From Lachnospiraceae bacterium (GTDB lineage Bacteria > Bacillota > Clostridia > Lachnospirales > Lachnospiraceae), in contig JAILQX010000027.1 of assembly GCA_024698705.1 (NCBI GenBank), forward strand, positions 32,760 to 96,759: a DNA stretch of 64,000 bases. The letters are read 5' to 3'. This document shows positions 43,734-53,285 of the stretch, piece after piece. Below the pieces are notes generated by a model. The model was not told the origin of the DNA. It was given only the letters and a program-made list of their open reading frames with translations, and ran no database searches. Position 1 is the first letter of the stretch; every line of letters starts with the position of its first letter. Position numbers and translations under genes: made by a program.

Positions 43734-44855
43734 ATGACCAAAAGACAACCCAATATAGAATTGCTGAGACTTCTGGCTATGCTCGGGATCATCATGATGC
43801 ACATGATGAATCACGGTATGGTCATCATGTTTACCCATCCGGGCCAGGCATCCTATTACGAATGCTGGTCATTATTTGCTCCGGGTATGAACAGCATCAA
43901 CATACTCATACTCATAAGCGGATATTTCCTGGTGGGCAGACCTTTTTCGGTAAAACGTCTTGCGAAACTGGAGAGTCAGGTTCTTTTTTACACGATACTG
44001 ATAACACTCGGATTTAAACTACTGACGGATGTGAACATCGATTTCGAAACATGGCTGTATTCTTTCCTGCCGGTGACTTCCGATTTTTACTGGTACGTGA
44101 CCATGTATTTCGGAATGTATCTTTTCTCGCCCGTACTCAATAAGCTGATATCCGCACTTTCAAAGAGCCAGCTTAAGATGACATGCATTCTGGGACTTGT
44201 GCTTCTCGGAGCATGGACCAATATCATATTCTATTCATCGGGCCTTAATGTTGCCGGCGGTGTCAGCATAGCATGGTTCCTGCTCATGTATCTGTGCGGT
44301 GCATATATAAAGCTGTATTACGAACCGGACGGTCGATGGAAGAAAAAAGCACTCGTATCATTTGGACTGACAGCTTTGCTGCCGCTCTCAAGATTTTTAT
44401 TTGAATTCCTCCAAACAACACCTTTGGAGAAAATAGGACTTTTTGAAGATCTTCTGTGGGGGTTCAGTGTATTTTACCAGTACAACTCGATAATAGTGAT
44501 CATATCGAGTATTTTGATATTTATTACATTTCTCAATATAAACATCAAAGGGGAAACGGCCGGAAAAATCATAAATACGGCAGCCTCTGCTTCGTTCGGC
44601 GTATACCTCATACACGAGCATTCACTCATGAGGATGTTGGTGTGGGAGGAGCTGATCAAGCCCTATAACTGGATCGACCACCCATACCTCGTACCCGCGG
44701 CATTGGGGGCGATGCTCGCTCTCTATGCGGTATGCATGGTGATAGAGCTTTCGAGACAGGCTTTGTTCAAAATATGGGAATCGGATGCCGGATATAATAC
44801 TTTCTTTGATCGTTTGGATGATAAATTGCGCAGCATGTGGAACGGCAGAAACTGA
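43734..44855 (+). CDS. Acyltransferase-3 family membrane protein
   Basis: 373 residues from the ATG at 43734 (GGAGGG upstream), 22 nt after the lipoprotein gene. NIELLRLLAMLGIIMMHMMNH carries the conserved His region; NILILISGYFLVGRPFSVKR is the second block, and FGVYLIHEHSLMRM the C-terminal one. About ten helices. It resembles the polysaccharide O-acyltransferases of the OafA/WecH group. Its substrate is unknown. Confidence 0.85.
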   Translation: MTKRQPNIELLRLLAMLGIIMMHMMNHGMVIMFTHPGQASYYECWSLFAPGMNSINILILISGYFLVGRPFSVKRLAKLESQVLFYTILITLGFKLLTDVNIDFETWLYSFLPVTSDFYWYVTMYFGMYLFSPVLNKLISALSKSQLKMTCILGLVLLGAWTNIIFYSSGLNVAGGVSIAWFLLMYLCGAYIKLYYEPDGRWKKKALVSFGLTALLPLSRFLFEFLQTTPLEKIGLFEDLLWGFSVFYQYNSIIVIISSILIFITFLNINIKGETAGKIINTAASASFGVYLIHEHSLMRMLVWEELIKPYNWIDHPYLVPAALGAMLALYAVCMVIELSRQALFKIWESDAGYNTFFDRLDDKLRSMWNGRN

Positions 44856-44914
44856 GAGACGGTGCTGCATACCGTAACGATCATCGTGTCCGCAGATAAA
44901 AGAGGTGACGGATA

Positions 44915-46282
44915 TTGTCTAAAAAATATGAAATGGATATGTGCAACGGACCGCTGCTGGGAAAGATCCTCTTATTTTCCCTTCCGCTCATAGCTTCGGG
45001 AATACTCCAACTGCTGTTCAATGCAGCTGATATGGTAGTTGCGGGACGTTATGCGGGCAGTGTGGCATTGGCTGCGGTCGGAGCCACAAGTTCATTGATA
45101 AATCTGCTAATAAATGTGTTCATGGGCCTCTCGGTCGGAAGCAATGTGGCCGTGGCTCATTATTACGGTGCCAAAAGGGAGGATGATCTGTCAAAGACGG
45201 TTCATACCTCGATAAGCATGAGCCTGATATCCGGGATAGTGCTGATGATCATCGGTGTGCTCTTAGCATCGCCGTTACTCAAGCTTATGGGAACGCCCGA
45301 GGATGTGCTCCCTCATTCGGTGGACTATATGAAGATCTATTTCATCGGAATGCCCGTAATGCTTTTGTATAACTTCGGAGCAGCGATCCTGAGGGCGATA
45401 GGTGATACCAAGAGACCGTTGTATTATCTCTTGCTTGCGGGTGTGATAAATGTGATCCTCAATATGATATTTGTCATAGAATTCGGAATGGGTGTCAAAG
45501 GTGTGGCTTATGCGACCATCATTTCCCAGACCATAAGTACGATACTTATAATGCGATGCCTGATGAGGCTTGAAGGACCGTGCAGGTTTGAATTTTCCAA
45601 GTTATGCCTGGACAGAGAGAAAATGGGAAGGATCGCCAAGGTCGGCCTGCCCGCGGGATTTCAGGGTGCGATATTTTCGATATCAAACGTGCTTATCCAG
45701 TCCAGCGTCAATTCCTTTGGTTCGACCGCCGTTGCCGGAAATACAGCCTGCTGTAACCTTGAGGGCTTTGTGTATAACTCGATGAATTCATTTCATCAGA
45801 CTGCGCTCAGTTTTACGGGGCAGAATATGGGGGCACGTAAATTTGACAGGGTCAAAAAGATCCTCTTCTACTGTGAGGCCTGCGTGATAGTGACCGGCCT
45901 CGGGATGGGACTTACGGGTCTGTATTTCGGAAGACCTTTGCTTGGAGTATATTCGGATGAAGCCGCAGTAATAGAATTCGGTTACAGACGTATGATCATA
46001 ATATTTTCCACATATTTCCTTTGCGGAACAATGGATGTGCTTGTGGGTAGCTTAAGAGGCATGGGGTTCTCTATCATGCCCATGATAGTATCATTGCTCG
46101 GAGCCTGCGGATTGAGGATACTCTGGATACTTACATATTTCAGGATCAATCATACACCGGAAGTGCTGTATCTTTCATATCCGATCTCATGGGCCATAAC
46201 GACACTGGTGCATCTTTTGTGTTTCTTGATCATAGCCATACCGAGATTTAAAAACATGAAACCGATAGAAGAAACCATATAG
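44915..46282 (+). CDS. MATE-family efflux transporter
   Basis: 455 residues, 12 helices. The N-terminal YEMDMCNGPLLGKILLFSLP and LLFNAADMVVAGRYAG match NorM/DinF-type MATE proteins of Firmicutes, which export drugs or metabolites in exchange for Na+ or H+. The start is TTG at 44915: AGAGGTGA lies 7 nt before it, and it gives the N-terminus usual for this family. The gene ends at a bidirectional terminator. Confidence 0.92.
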   Translation: MSKKYEMDMCNGPLLGKILLFSLPLIASGILQLLFNAADMVVAGRYAGSVALAAVGATSSLINLLINVFMGLSVGSNVAVAHYYGAKREDDLSKTVHTSISMSLISGIVLMIIGVLLASPLLKLMGTPEDVLPHSVDYMKIYFIGMPVMLLYNFGAAILRAIGDTKRPLYYLLLAGVINVILNMIFVIEFGMGVKGVAYATIISQTISTILIMRCLMRLEGPCRFEFSKLCLDREKMGRIAKVGLPAGFQGAIFSISNVLIQSSVNSFGSTAVAGNTACCNLEGFVYNSMNSFHQTALSFTGQNMGARKFDRVKKILFYCEACVIVTGLGMGLTGLYFGRPLLGVYSDEAAVIEFGYRRMIIIFSTYFLCGTMDVLVGSLRGMGFSIMPMIVSLLGACGLRILWILTYFRINHTPEVLYLSYPISWAITTLVHLLCFLIIAIPRFKNMKPIEETI

Positions 46283-46311
46283 TGAGATATTGTCTCCATG
46301 TTACAGAACGT

Positions 46312-46342
46312 AAAAAAGACCGGTCAGTGACCGATCTTTTTT
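46312..46342. terminator. Bidirectional terminator between MATE and PTS_EIIC_2 genes
   Basis: AAAAAAGA-CGGTCA pairs with TGACCG-TCTTTTTT, with A and T tracts on opposite sides, between convergent genes. Confidence 0.85.
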
Positions 46343-46363
46343 ATCTGCAATATATCTTTAATA

Positions 46364-47443
46364 TCAAACCTTAAGCTTCATGTCGCCATCCTTTATGAAG
46401 CCTTTTCTTCTCATGAAGTTGCTGATCACAAGAGAAAGAGCGGCGGGAAGGATGAACTGAATCACTATTATCTTTATAAGTACGACCGAACCTGAAGCGC
46501 CTTCGCTCACCATGGTCTGGTATGTGTTGATGGGTCCTACGAGACCCGCGGTACCCATACCGGATCCGGTCGCATTGTTGGTCATCTTGAATACCATTGT
46601 GGAAACAGGACCGAGTATCGCACTTGAGATGATAGCGGGTAACCAGATGATCGGCTTTTTAACGATATTGCCTATCTGAAGCATACTGGTTCCGAGACCC
46701 TGTGCGAGGAGTCCGTTGACTTTATTTTCCTTGTATGATGCGACAGCGAAGCCGATCATATTGGCGCAGCAGCCTACTGTAGCGGCACCGGCTGCGAGAC
46801 CGCCGAGACCGAGGATGACACCGAGTGCGGCGGAACTGATGGGAAGTGTAAGTATCACACCCATGAGTACCGATACGACAACGCCCATAAGGAAAGGTGC
46901 CTGTTCGGTTCCCCAGTTGATAAGTGTTCCGAGCCATGTCATGAAACCTGAGATCGGAGGGCCGAGAACGAGTCCGACAGCACTGCCGCTTGCTATACAG
47001 CATAACGGGGTGATAAGGATATCGACCGGAGTTTTGCCGGAAACGAGTTTTCCGATATATATGGTTGTTATTACCGCAAGAAATGCACCCAGCGGTTCGC
47101 CTACGGATACGAGATGAGTCGTGTTGTCAGCAAAGAAAGGGGCAATATCACCTGCGTTGACCGCAGCAACGATCTTGGAAGCGTAAGCACCTATCATGCC
47201 GGATGCTATGGCCGATACAAGTACGAGCGGGCTGCTCTTTAACTTTGAAGCAACACCGACGCCGATGCCGGCACCTGTGAGAGCCATCGCAAGCTTACCG
47301 CCGAGGAAGATATAACTTCCGATGCTTCCCGGGATAAGTGTACTTATCTGTACGATGATCGTTCCGATGATCAACGTGGCGAAGAGGCCGGTGGCCATAC
47401 CGCCGAGTCCGTCAATAAAGATTTCTCGAAGTATTTTTTTCAT
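46364..47443 (-). CDS. PTS_EIIC_2-type membrane protein
   Basis: 359 residues, about 9-10 Gly/Ala-rich helices. FIDGLGGMATGLFATLIIGTI at the N-terminus, GKLAMALTGAGIGVGVASKL, LGPPISGFMTWLGTLINWG and GSGMGTAGLVGPINTY match the PTS_EIIC_2 family (PF13303), found as stand-alone membrane proteins in Firmicutes. No EIIA or EIIB partner is next to it, so transport by a phosphotransferase mechanism is not certain. AAGGAG is 8 nt before the ATG. The leader carries the structured repeat (copy B), and a palindrome lies at the promoter. Confidence 0.85.
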   Translation of the reverse strand: MKKILREIFIDGLGGMATGLFATLIIGTIIVQISTLIPGSIGSYIFLGGKLAMALTGAGIGVGVASKLKSSPLVLVSAIASGMIGAYASKIVAAVNAGDIAPFFADNTTHLVSVGEPLGAFLAVITTIYIGKLVSGKTPVDILITPLCCIASGSAVGLVLGPPISGFMTWLGTLINWGTEQAPFLMGVVVSVLMGVILTLPISSAALGVILGLGGLAAGAATVGCCANMIGFAVASYKENKVNGLLAQGLGTSMLQIGNIVKKPIIWLPAIISSAILGPVSTMVFKMTNNATGSGMGTAGLVGPINTYQTMVSEGASGSVVLIKIIVIQFILPAALSLVISNFMRRKGFIKDGDMKLKV

Positions 47444-47463
47444 ATGTTTCTCCTTTTGTTCCA

Positions 47464-47539
47464 GAACATCGGCCCATTGGAATCGACTGCGTCGAGGGGC
47501 CGACGCTACATGTCAAGTTTTCATAGAAAACTTGACACA
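47464..47539 (-). repeat. Dispersed structured repeat, copy B
   Basis: 76 bp, about 90 percent identical to copy A in reverse orientation. Read on the minus strand it gives the same hairpin pair and ends 20 nt before the start codon of the PTS_EIIC_2 gene. It lies inside the predicted 5' untranslated region. Confidence 0.85.
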
Positions 47540-47605
47540 ATCATCCGTAGTCTTAAAGACAGGGTCACACGTCACCATTGACTGTATGCCCCCGGATTTG
47601 AATAT

Positions 47606-47648
47606 ATAATACATGCAAATGTTTTTACTTACAATGTAAATATTTACA
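47606..47648 (-). promoter_or_regulatory. Promoter and palindrome of the PTS_EIIC_2 gene
   Basis: On the minus strand TTGTAA (47634-47629), 17-nt spacer, TATTAT (47611-47606). TGTAAATATTTACA (47635-47648) is a perfect 14-bp palindrome directly upstream of the -35 box, and TTACATTGTAA (47629-47639) is a second overlapping one. Transcription would start near 47600, giving a leader of about 155 nt. The rest of the 315-bp gap holds the repeat and the promoter of the next gene. Confidence 0.65.
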
Positions 47649-47696
47649 CAGATTTGGTATGCAAATGCCTTCAGTAGCATTCATTTCGCACAAGAA

Positions 47697-47725
47697 TCGA
47701 CAGTTTCTTCAATATGTGGTAAAAT
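47697..47725 (+). promoter_or_regulatory. Promoter of the FAD oxidoreductase gene
   Basis: TCGACA (47697-47702), 17-nt spacer, TAAAAT (47720-47725): both boxes differ from consensus at one base. Confidence 0.7.
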
Positions 47726-47758
47726 ATTTCAGTATGTATTTAAGACAAGAGGATAGAT

Positions 47759-49312
47759 ATGAAGAAAGCACTGGTTATCGGCGCAGGACCGGCAGGACTG
47801 ACAGCCGCATATGAATTACTTACTAAAAGCGAGGATATAGAAGTTATCGTTTTTGAAGAAAGTGAGCATATGGGCGGTATCGCCAAAACGGTTTCGTATA
47901 AGGGCAACCGAATGGATATGGGCGGACATCGTTTCTTCTCCAAGGTTCCCGAAGTAAATGAATGGTGGGATAAGATGCTTCCGATGCAGGCCATGCCGGC
48001 AGCGGATTACAGAAAACTCGGAATATCGGTTCCGCTGGCACAGGATGGACCGGATCCGGATAAGGAAGACCGCACGATGCTCACCAGAAGAAGGGTGTCG
48101 AGGATATTTTTCAAGAGAAAGTTCTTCGATTATCCTATTTCTCTCAAGTTTGAAACGCTTGCCAATATGGGATTTTTCACCACGATCAGTGTGGGATGCA
48201 GTTATCTGGCAAGTGTTATACATAAGCGCAAGGAAAACAGTCTTGAGGATTTCTACATAAACAGGTTTGGCAAGAAACTTTACAGTATGTTTTTTGAAAA
48301 ATATACCGAGAACCTGTGGGGCAGACATCCGAGCGTGATCGCACCGGACTGGGGCAGCCAGCGTGTAAAGGGATTGTCGATACTTGCGATCTTAAAGGAT
48401 ATGATCGGCAAGAAGCTTCCGGGTAAGAAGAACAGGAAGGTTGAAACCTCACTCATAGAGGAGTTCAAGTATCCGAAACTCGGTCCCGGACAGTTGTGGG
48501 ACGTAACAGCCGATGAGATAACGGCCCGCGGAGGCAAGATACTCAGGAATCACAAGGTCGTGGGTATCATAAAGGACGAAAATGATCACATTACGGCCGT
48601 AAAGGTTGAACATGACGGAGTGACGGAGGATTTTACCGGAGATTACATCATCTCGAGTATGCCCGTGAAGGATCTGGTAGGCGGAATGAACGATGTGCCG
48701 AAGCAGTATGCCGACATTGCGGCAGGGCTTCCTTACAGGGATTACATCACACTTGGCGTACTGGTACCGAGACTGCTTCTTGAAAATAAAACAAAGATGA
48801 AGACCATCGGTAACATCATTCCGGATAACTGGGTGTATGTTCACGACAAAGGGATCCAGATGGGACGCTTCCAGGTGTACAACAACTGGTCGCCTTACAT
48901 GGTGAAGGATCTTGAAAATACGGTGTGGGTCGGACTTGAATATTTCTGTTATGAAGATGATGAATGGTGGAAAATGTCGGAAACGGAATTTGCCGAATTT
49001 GCCATTCAGGATATGATAAACCTCGGATTGATCGCAGACAGGAAGGATGTAATAGACTTCCACGAGGAAAAGGTCAAAAAGGCTTATCCGGCTTATTTTG
49101 ACACATATGAGCATATGGATGAACTGGTCGCATATCTCAGCGGCATAGACAATCTCTATTGCGTGGGAAGAAACGGTCAGCACAGATACAACAATCTGGA
49201 TCATTCGATGTGTACCTCTTTTGAGGCGGTCAAGAATATATTGAGCGGCGCAAAGGATAAAGCCAATATCTGGAGTGTAAATACCGAAAAGGAATATCAC
49301 GAATCAAAATAA
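47759..49312 (+). CDS. FAD/NAD(P)-dependent oxidoreductase (amine oxidase/UDP-galactopyranose mutase-like)
   Basis: 517 residues. [15 protein letters not shown] at the N-terminus is the FAD-binding Rossmann motif, [12 protein letters not shown] the second FAD contact, [19 protein letters not shown] a block typical of this subfamily. [22 protein letters not shown] and [13 protein letters not shown] (C-terminal FAD loop) confirm the group. Such proteins are often named protoporphyrinogen oxidase-like and occur beside surface-polysaccharide genes; the reaction is not settled. AGAGGA is about 6 nt before the ATG. A hairpin terminator follows. Confidence 0.8.
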   Translation: MKKALVIGAGPAGLTAAYELLTKSEDIEVIVFEESEHMGGIAKTVSYKGNRMDMGGHRFFSKVPEVNEWWDKMLPMQAMPAADYRKLGISVPLAQDGPDPDKEDRTMLTRRRVSRIFFKRKFFDYPISLKFETLANMGFFTTISVGCSYLASVIHKRKENSLEDFYINRFGKKLYSMFFEKYTENLWGRHPSVIAPDWGSQRVKGLSILAILKDMIGKKLPGKKNRKVETSLIEEFKYPKLGPGQLWDVTADEITARGGKILRNHKVVGIIKDENDHITAVKVEHDGVTEDFTGDYIISSMPVKDLVGGMNDVPKQYADIAAGLPYRDYITLGVLVPRLLLENKTKMKTIGNIIPDNWVYVHDKGIQMGRFQVYNNWSPYMVKDLENTVWVGLEYFCYEDDEWWKMSETEFAEFAIQDMINLGLIADRKDVIDFHEEKVKKAYPAYFDTYEHMDELVAYLSGIDNLYCVGRNGQHRYNNLDHSMCTSFEAVKNILSGAKDKANIWSVNTEKEYHESK

Positions 49313-49313
49313 C

Positions 49314-49352
49314 AGTAAAAACAGGTAGACGTTTGCTTACCTGTTTTTTACT
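49314..49352 (+). terminator. Terminator after the FAD oxidoreductase gene
   Basis: AGTAAAAACAGGTA pairs with TACCTGTTTTTTACT across about 9 nt, with a T run on the right arm. Confidence 0.85.
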
Positions 49353-49368
49353 TAGCGGAAGCGTAAAT

Positions 49369-50337
49369 ATGTTTTATACATTAACATTTAACACATCGCT
49401 CGACTATGTGGTGCACGTAGACGGATTACGTGTGGGTGACATCAACAAGACATGCGTTTACAGCCTTTTTCCGGGAGGGAAGGGGATAAATGTATCCCAG
49501 GTCTTAAGTGAACTGGGATATGACAATGTTGCCATGGGTTTTGTGGCCGGACATACCGGCGATTGCCTTGAAGGGCTGATGCACGACATGAACCTGAAGA
49601 CGGATTTTGTTCATATTGATGAAGGCTTTACGAGGATCAATATGAAGATACGTTCAAAGGATGACGAAGGCAAAACCGTTGAGACCGATGTGAACGGTAC
49701 CGGACCGAATGTCTCCGAACAGGAGATAAGAAAACTGGCTGAGAAACTAAAGTGTGTCCGAAAGGGGGACACCGTGATAATATCGGGCAGTGTGATGTCG
49801 TCGATAGATGCCGCCACCTACGGAGGCATCATAAAGGATATCGCGGCAACGGGAGCGAAGATCGCTGTGGATGCCATAGAAGGATATCTGCAGGCAGCCT
49901 TGGAAAGCAGACCGTTTCTCATCAAGCCGAACAGCCGGGAGCTGGAGGATTTCTTTTCCGGGTATGACGGAAAAGAGGTCCGTATAGATACAGACGAAGA
50001 TATCGTGAGTTACGCAAAAAGACTTCAGGACATGGGTGCACAAAATGTGCTCGTCAGTCTCGGAGAGGCAGGTGCATTACTGCTCTCGGATGACGGCAGG
50101 GCATGGAAAATGCCGGCGCCGCAGATAGAAGTCGTCAATACCGTCGGAGCGGGGGATTCAATGGTTGCCGGATTTATGGCGGGCTTTGAAGAAAAGGGTG
50201 ATCATGGATATGCACTGCGTTTGTCTGTCAGCGCAGGAAGTGCCACGACCATGTCGGAGGGACTTGCAAAAAAACAGACGATAGAAAAGCTGTTTGTATT
50301 GGCGCAGAGAGCAATTGAGATACAGGGGAAAAGATAG
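49369..50337 (+). CDS. PfkB-family sugar-phosphate kinase (1-phosphofructokinase/LacC type)
   Basis: 322 residues from ATG 49369; a longer reading enters the terminator. MFYTLTFNTSLDYVVHVDGL, FPGGKGINVSQVLSELG and VNTVGAGDSMVAGFMAGF are the 1-phosphofructokinase/tagatose-6-phosphate kinase signatures, the last with the catalytic Asp. It would phosphorylate fructose-1-phosphate or tagatose-6-phosphate. PTS enzyme I lies two genes downstream, which favours a link to PTS sugars, but no EII for fructose is in the window. Ribosome site weak (GGAAG). Confidence 0.85.
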   Translation: MFYTLTFNTSLDYVVHVDGLRVGDINKTCVYSLFPGGKGINVSQVLSELGYDNVAMGFVAGHTGDCLEGLMHDMNLKTDFVHIDEGFTRINMKIRSKDDEGKTVETDVNGTGPNVSEQEIRKLAEKLKCVRKGDTVIISGSVMSSIDAATYGGIIKDIAATGAKIAVDAIEGYLQAALESRPFLIKPNSRELEDFFSGYDGKEVRIDTDEDIVSYAKRLQDMGAQNVLVSLGEAGALLLSDDGRAWKMPAPQIEVVNTVGAGDSMVAGFMAGFEEKGDHGYALRLSVSAGSATTMSEGLAKKQTIEKLFVLAQRAIEIQGKR

Positions 50338-50340
50338 GGA

Positions 50341-51498
50341 ATGGATTTTCTTAACAATAACGTCGACGAGGAGTACGAGGCAGCACGCAGGGACCGCAGA
50401 GCTAAGATGAAGGAAGAAAAGCAGAAACAGGCCATGAAGCGTGCGATGCTCAAAAAGATGATCCCACTCATCGCGGTGGGAGTGTGCGCACTGGCGCTCA
50501 TGATCACAGCGATAGTGTGGCTGATAGGTAAGATAACTTCATCGCCGCACAGGGATTCTGTAGAGATAATGGCGGCGCAGGTACCCGAGCAGATCGTTCA
50601 GGAAGAGGTACCTATAGAAGAAAATGAAGTAGAAGCCATGATGATCCGGGGCATGCCGGAGATCGAGGTGGCACTGCCACAGATGGCAGAGGGCTATGAT
50701 GTCGATTATACGAATGCGACCTCGGCGATCAGTGAAGAAGAGGTTCAAAGCCGGTACGCATCACTCATAAATGCAACAACCGGCGAGGCGATCCTGTCAA
50801 AGAACGGGAGAGACCGTATGTATCCGGCCAGCATGACAAAGGTCATGACCGTGCTTGTGGCCTGTGAACATATAACGGATCTCAATGATGAATTCGAGAT
50901 CACGATAGAAGATACCGACTATGCATATATACATGATCTGAGCTGTGCGGGTTTTGAAGCGGGAGAAAAGGTTCCGGTCAAAGACATACTCTACGGGGCC
51001 ATAATGCCTTCCGGAGGAGAATGCTGCCATGCGCTCGAGAGGTACGTGGCGGGTGATGAAGATAAGTTCATTGAGATGATGAATGACAAGGCGAAGGAGC
51101 TGGGACTTACGGGAACTCATTATACCAATTCCGCAGGTCTGTACAGCGATGACCATTACACTACATTGTATGATATGTCGATGGTCATGAAAGCGGCCAT
51201 AGAAAATGACCTTTGCCGTCAGATACTGCATAAGCATATCTATGTCACAAAGGCAACGGAGCAGCATCCCGAGGGTCTGGAACTGTCCAACTGGTTCCAG
51301 CGAAGGATAGAGGATAAGTATACAAAGACCGAAGTGCTCGGAGCCAAAACAGGATATGTGGTCCAGGCCGGCAACTGTGCCGTAAGTTATACCGTAGGAG
51401 ATGACGGTACGGTCTATATATGTGCAACGGGCAATGCCCACAGTGCATGGAGGGCCATATATGACCATGTATCATTGTATGATAAATATGTAAAGTAA
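50341..51498 (+). CDS. D-alanyl-D-alanine carboxypeptidase (S11, PBP5-like)
   Basis: 385 residues. A highly basic N-terminus, one helix (~40-62), a linker, then the S11 fold: YPASMTKVMT gives the SxxK motif (S164, K167), GAKTGYV the KTG motif (336-338). The usual SxN triad is replaced by PSGGECC (S224-G-G), a variant seen also in other clostridial members. It trims the last D-Ala from peptidoglycan stem peptides outside the membrane. The membrane anchor is N-terminal, not C-terminal as in E. coli PBP5. It starts 3 nt after the kinase gene. Confidence 0.9.
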   Translation: MDFLNNNVDEEYEAARRDRRAKMKEEKQKQAMKRAMLKKMIPLIAVGVCALALMITAIVWLIGKITSSPHRDSVEIMAAQVPEQIVQEEVPIEENEVEAMMIRGMPEIEVALPQMAEGYDVDYTNATSAISEEEVQSRYASLINATTGEAILSKNGRDRMYPASMTKVMTVLVACEHITDLNDEFEITIEDTDYAYIHDLSCAGFEAGEKVPVKDILYGAIMPSGGECCHALERYVAGDEDKFIEMMNDKAKELGLTGTHYTNSAGLYSDDHYTTLYDMSMVMKAAIENDLCRQILHKHIYVTKATEQHPEGLELSNWFQRRIEDKYTKTEVLGAKTGYVVQAGNCAVSYTVGDDGTVYICATGNAHSAWRAIYDHVSLYDKYVK

Positions 51499-51543
51499 TG
51501 CATAAAACGTTCCGAAACGCAAATTTCGGGATATGGGGGTTTT

Positions 51544-53202
51544 ATGATCTTAAAAGGAAAGGGCGTCTGCTCCGGATATGCGATAGGAAGGATATCCATT
51601 TACAGCAGAGCCGAAACCAGGGTGGTCCGCAGAAGATGCAAAGACGTTGAAGCGGAGATAGCCCGATTTGAGGAAGCCAGACAGGCTGCCAAAGTTGAAT
51701 ACGAGAAACTGTACAAAAAAGCGCTGGATGAGGTCGGCAATAACAACGCGGCCATCTTCAGGGCTGATATTGTCATGCTCGATGATATGGATTATATAGA
51801 GTCCGTGGACAATATCATCAGATCGCAGCATGTTAATGCCGAATATGCGGTAGCCAACACGATAGATAATTTTGCAAAGATGCTGTTAAAGCTTGAGGAT
51901 GACTACATAAGGGACAGAGCCGGCGATGTCAGGGATGTGTTCAACAGAGTCATAGCGATCCTGTCCATGGAGAAGAATCCCGGCAACAAATACGAAGAGC
52001 CGGTCATACTTCTTTCAAGCGAACTTACACCCAGCGAGATAGTCAGACTGGATAAGACAAACATAGTCGGATTTGTTATAAGTGAAAATAACAGTAATTC
52101 GCATGCCGCGATCCTCTCAAAGAGTTTAAACATACCTTCACTGGTCGGGGTGGATCTCTACGGATATGTGGACAGCGAAGGACAGATCTCGCTTCATGAC
52201 GAGATAGCGCCCGAGATGGAAGGCAGACAGGCCATAGTCGACGGCTACAGCGGAAGGCTCATAATCGATCCGGATGAGGATGATATAAAGCTGTATAAGG
52301 AACGTATAAAGAAGGAAATAAGAAACAGAGAACTTCTTGATACCCTGAAAGGAAAAGAGACCATAACGATGTCAGGAAAAAAGATCAACCTGTATGCCAA
52401 TATAAACAATGAAAAAGATGTAGCCCAGGCACTTATCAACGATGCCGAGGGAGCAGGACTTTATCGCTCCGAGTATCTCTATATGGGAAAAGATGAAGAA
52501 CCCACCGAAGAAGAGCAGTTTGCGGTTTATCGTATGGTCGCCGAGAATATGGGCGGACGAAAGGTCATCATCAGGACCGCGGATATAGGTGCGGACAAAC
52601 GTGTGGGATACCTTTCATTCGGCGAAGAGGAGAATCCTGCGTTAGGATACAGAGGCATCAGGATATCGCTTGAAAAGCCTGACATGTTCAAAACACAGCT
52701 CAGAGCCATTTACCGTGCGAGTTATTACGGCAATATAGCGATCATGTTCCCGCTTATCACATCGATAGATGAAGTAAGAGAGGCAAAGAAGATCACGGAA
52801 GAGATCAGAAAGGAACTCGATGCCGAAGGTTATCCTTACAAGAACTGTGAGATAGGTATCATGATAGAGACTCCGGCAGCGGTCATGATAAGCGACCTGC
52901 TTGCGAAGGAGGTGGATTTCTTCTCGATAGGAACGAACGATCTTTCACAGTACACACTTGCTGTGGACAGGACCAACACGAAGGTCGAAAAATATTATAA
53001 CCCTTATCACGAGGCGATCTTGAGGCAGCTCAAACTCACCATAGACAATGCACACGCCAACGGATGCAGGGTCGGCATCTGCGGTGAGATAGCGGCCAAT
53101 GAGAAGATGATACCCTATCTTGTGGAGTACGGGATCGATGATATTTCGGTGTCTCCTTCCAATATTTTATTTGTCAGGGAAATAATAAGAAAAATACAAT
53201 AA
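51544..53202 (+). CDS. ptsI: PTS enzyme I (phosphoenolpyruvate-protein phosphotransferase)
   Basis: 552 residues. ILKGKGVCSGYAIGRISIY opens the phosphohistidine domain; SENNSNSHAAILSKS places the phospho-histidine at H187. GAGLYRSEYLYMG, ADIGADKRVGYL, GYRGIRI, FFSIGTNDLSQYTLAVDR and CRVGICGEIAA are the PEP-binding barrel motifs. It passes phosphate from PEP to HPr, which is not coded here. It lies 45 nt after the carboxypeptidase gene with a weak GGGG site before the ATG. Confidence 0.95.
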   Translation: MILKGKGVCSGYAIGRISIYSRAETRVVRRRCKDVEAEIARFEEARQAAKVEYEKLYKKALDEVGNNNAAIFRADIVMLDDMDYIESVDNIIRSQHVNAEYAVANTIDNFAKMLLKLEDDYIRDRAGDVRDVFNRVIAILSMEKNPGNKYEEPVILLSSELTPSEIVRLDKTNIVGFVISENNSNSHAAILSKSLNIPSLVGVDLYGYVDSEGQISLHDEIAPEMEGRQAIVDGYSGRLIIDPDEDDIKLYKERIKKEIRNRELLDTLKGKETITMSGKKINLYANINNEKDVAQALINDAEGAGLYRSEYLYMGKDEEPTEEEQFAVYRMVAENMGGRKVIIRTADIGADKRVGYLSFGEEENPALGYRGIRISLEKPDMFKTQLRAIYRASYYGNIAIMFPLITSIDEVREAKKITEEIRKELDAEGYPYKNCEIGIMIETPAAVMISDLLAKEVDFFSIGTNDLSQYTLAVDRTNTKVEKYYNPYHEAILRQLKLTIDNAHANGCRVGICGEIAANEKMIPYLVEYGIDDISVSPSNILFVREIIRKIQ

Positions 53203-53224
53203 AGCAAATTTTTGAAAATTGCTA

Positions 53225-53252
53225 TAAAGTTATAAAAAAAATATCCGATAAA
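53225..53252 (+). promoter_or_regulatory. Sigma-D (sigma-28) promoter of flgM
   Basis: TAAA (53225-53228), 15-nt spacer, TCCGATAA (53244-53251) matches the sigma-28 consensus TAAA-N15-GCCGATAA at 11 of 12 positions. Confidence 0.85.
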
Positions 53253-53285
53253 CATTATGAAACCAAAAACAAGGAGGAGCAGGAT

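Noticed and set aside
47322..47609. Plus-strand frame of 95 residues
   Set aside because: It runs antisense through the PTS_EIIC_2 start and through repeat copy B; no promoter or ribosome site.
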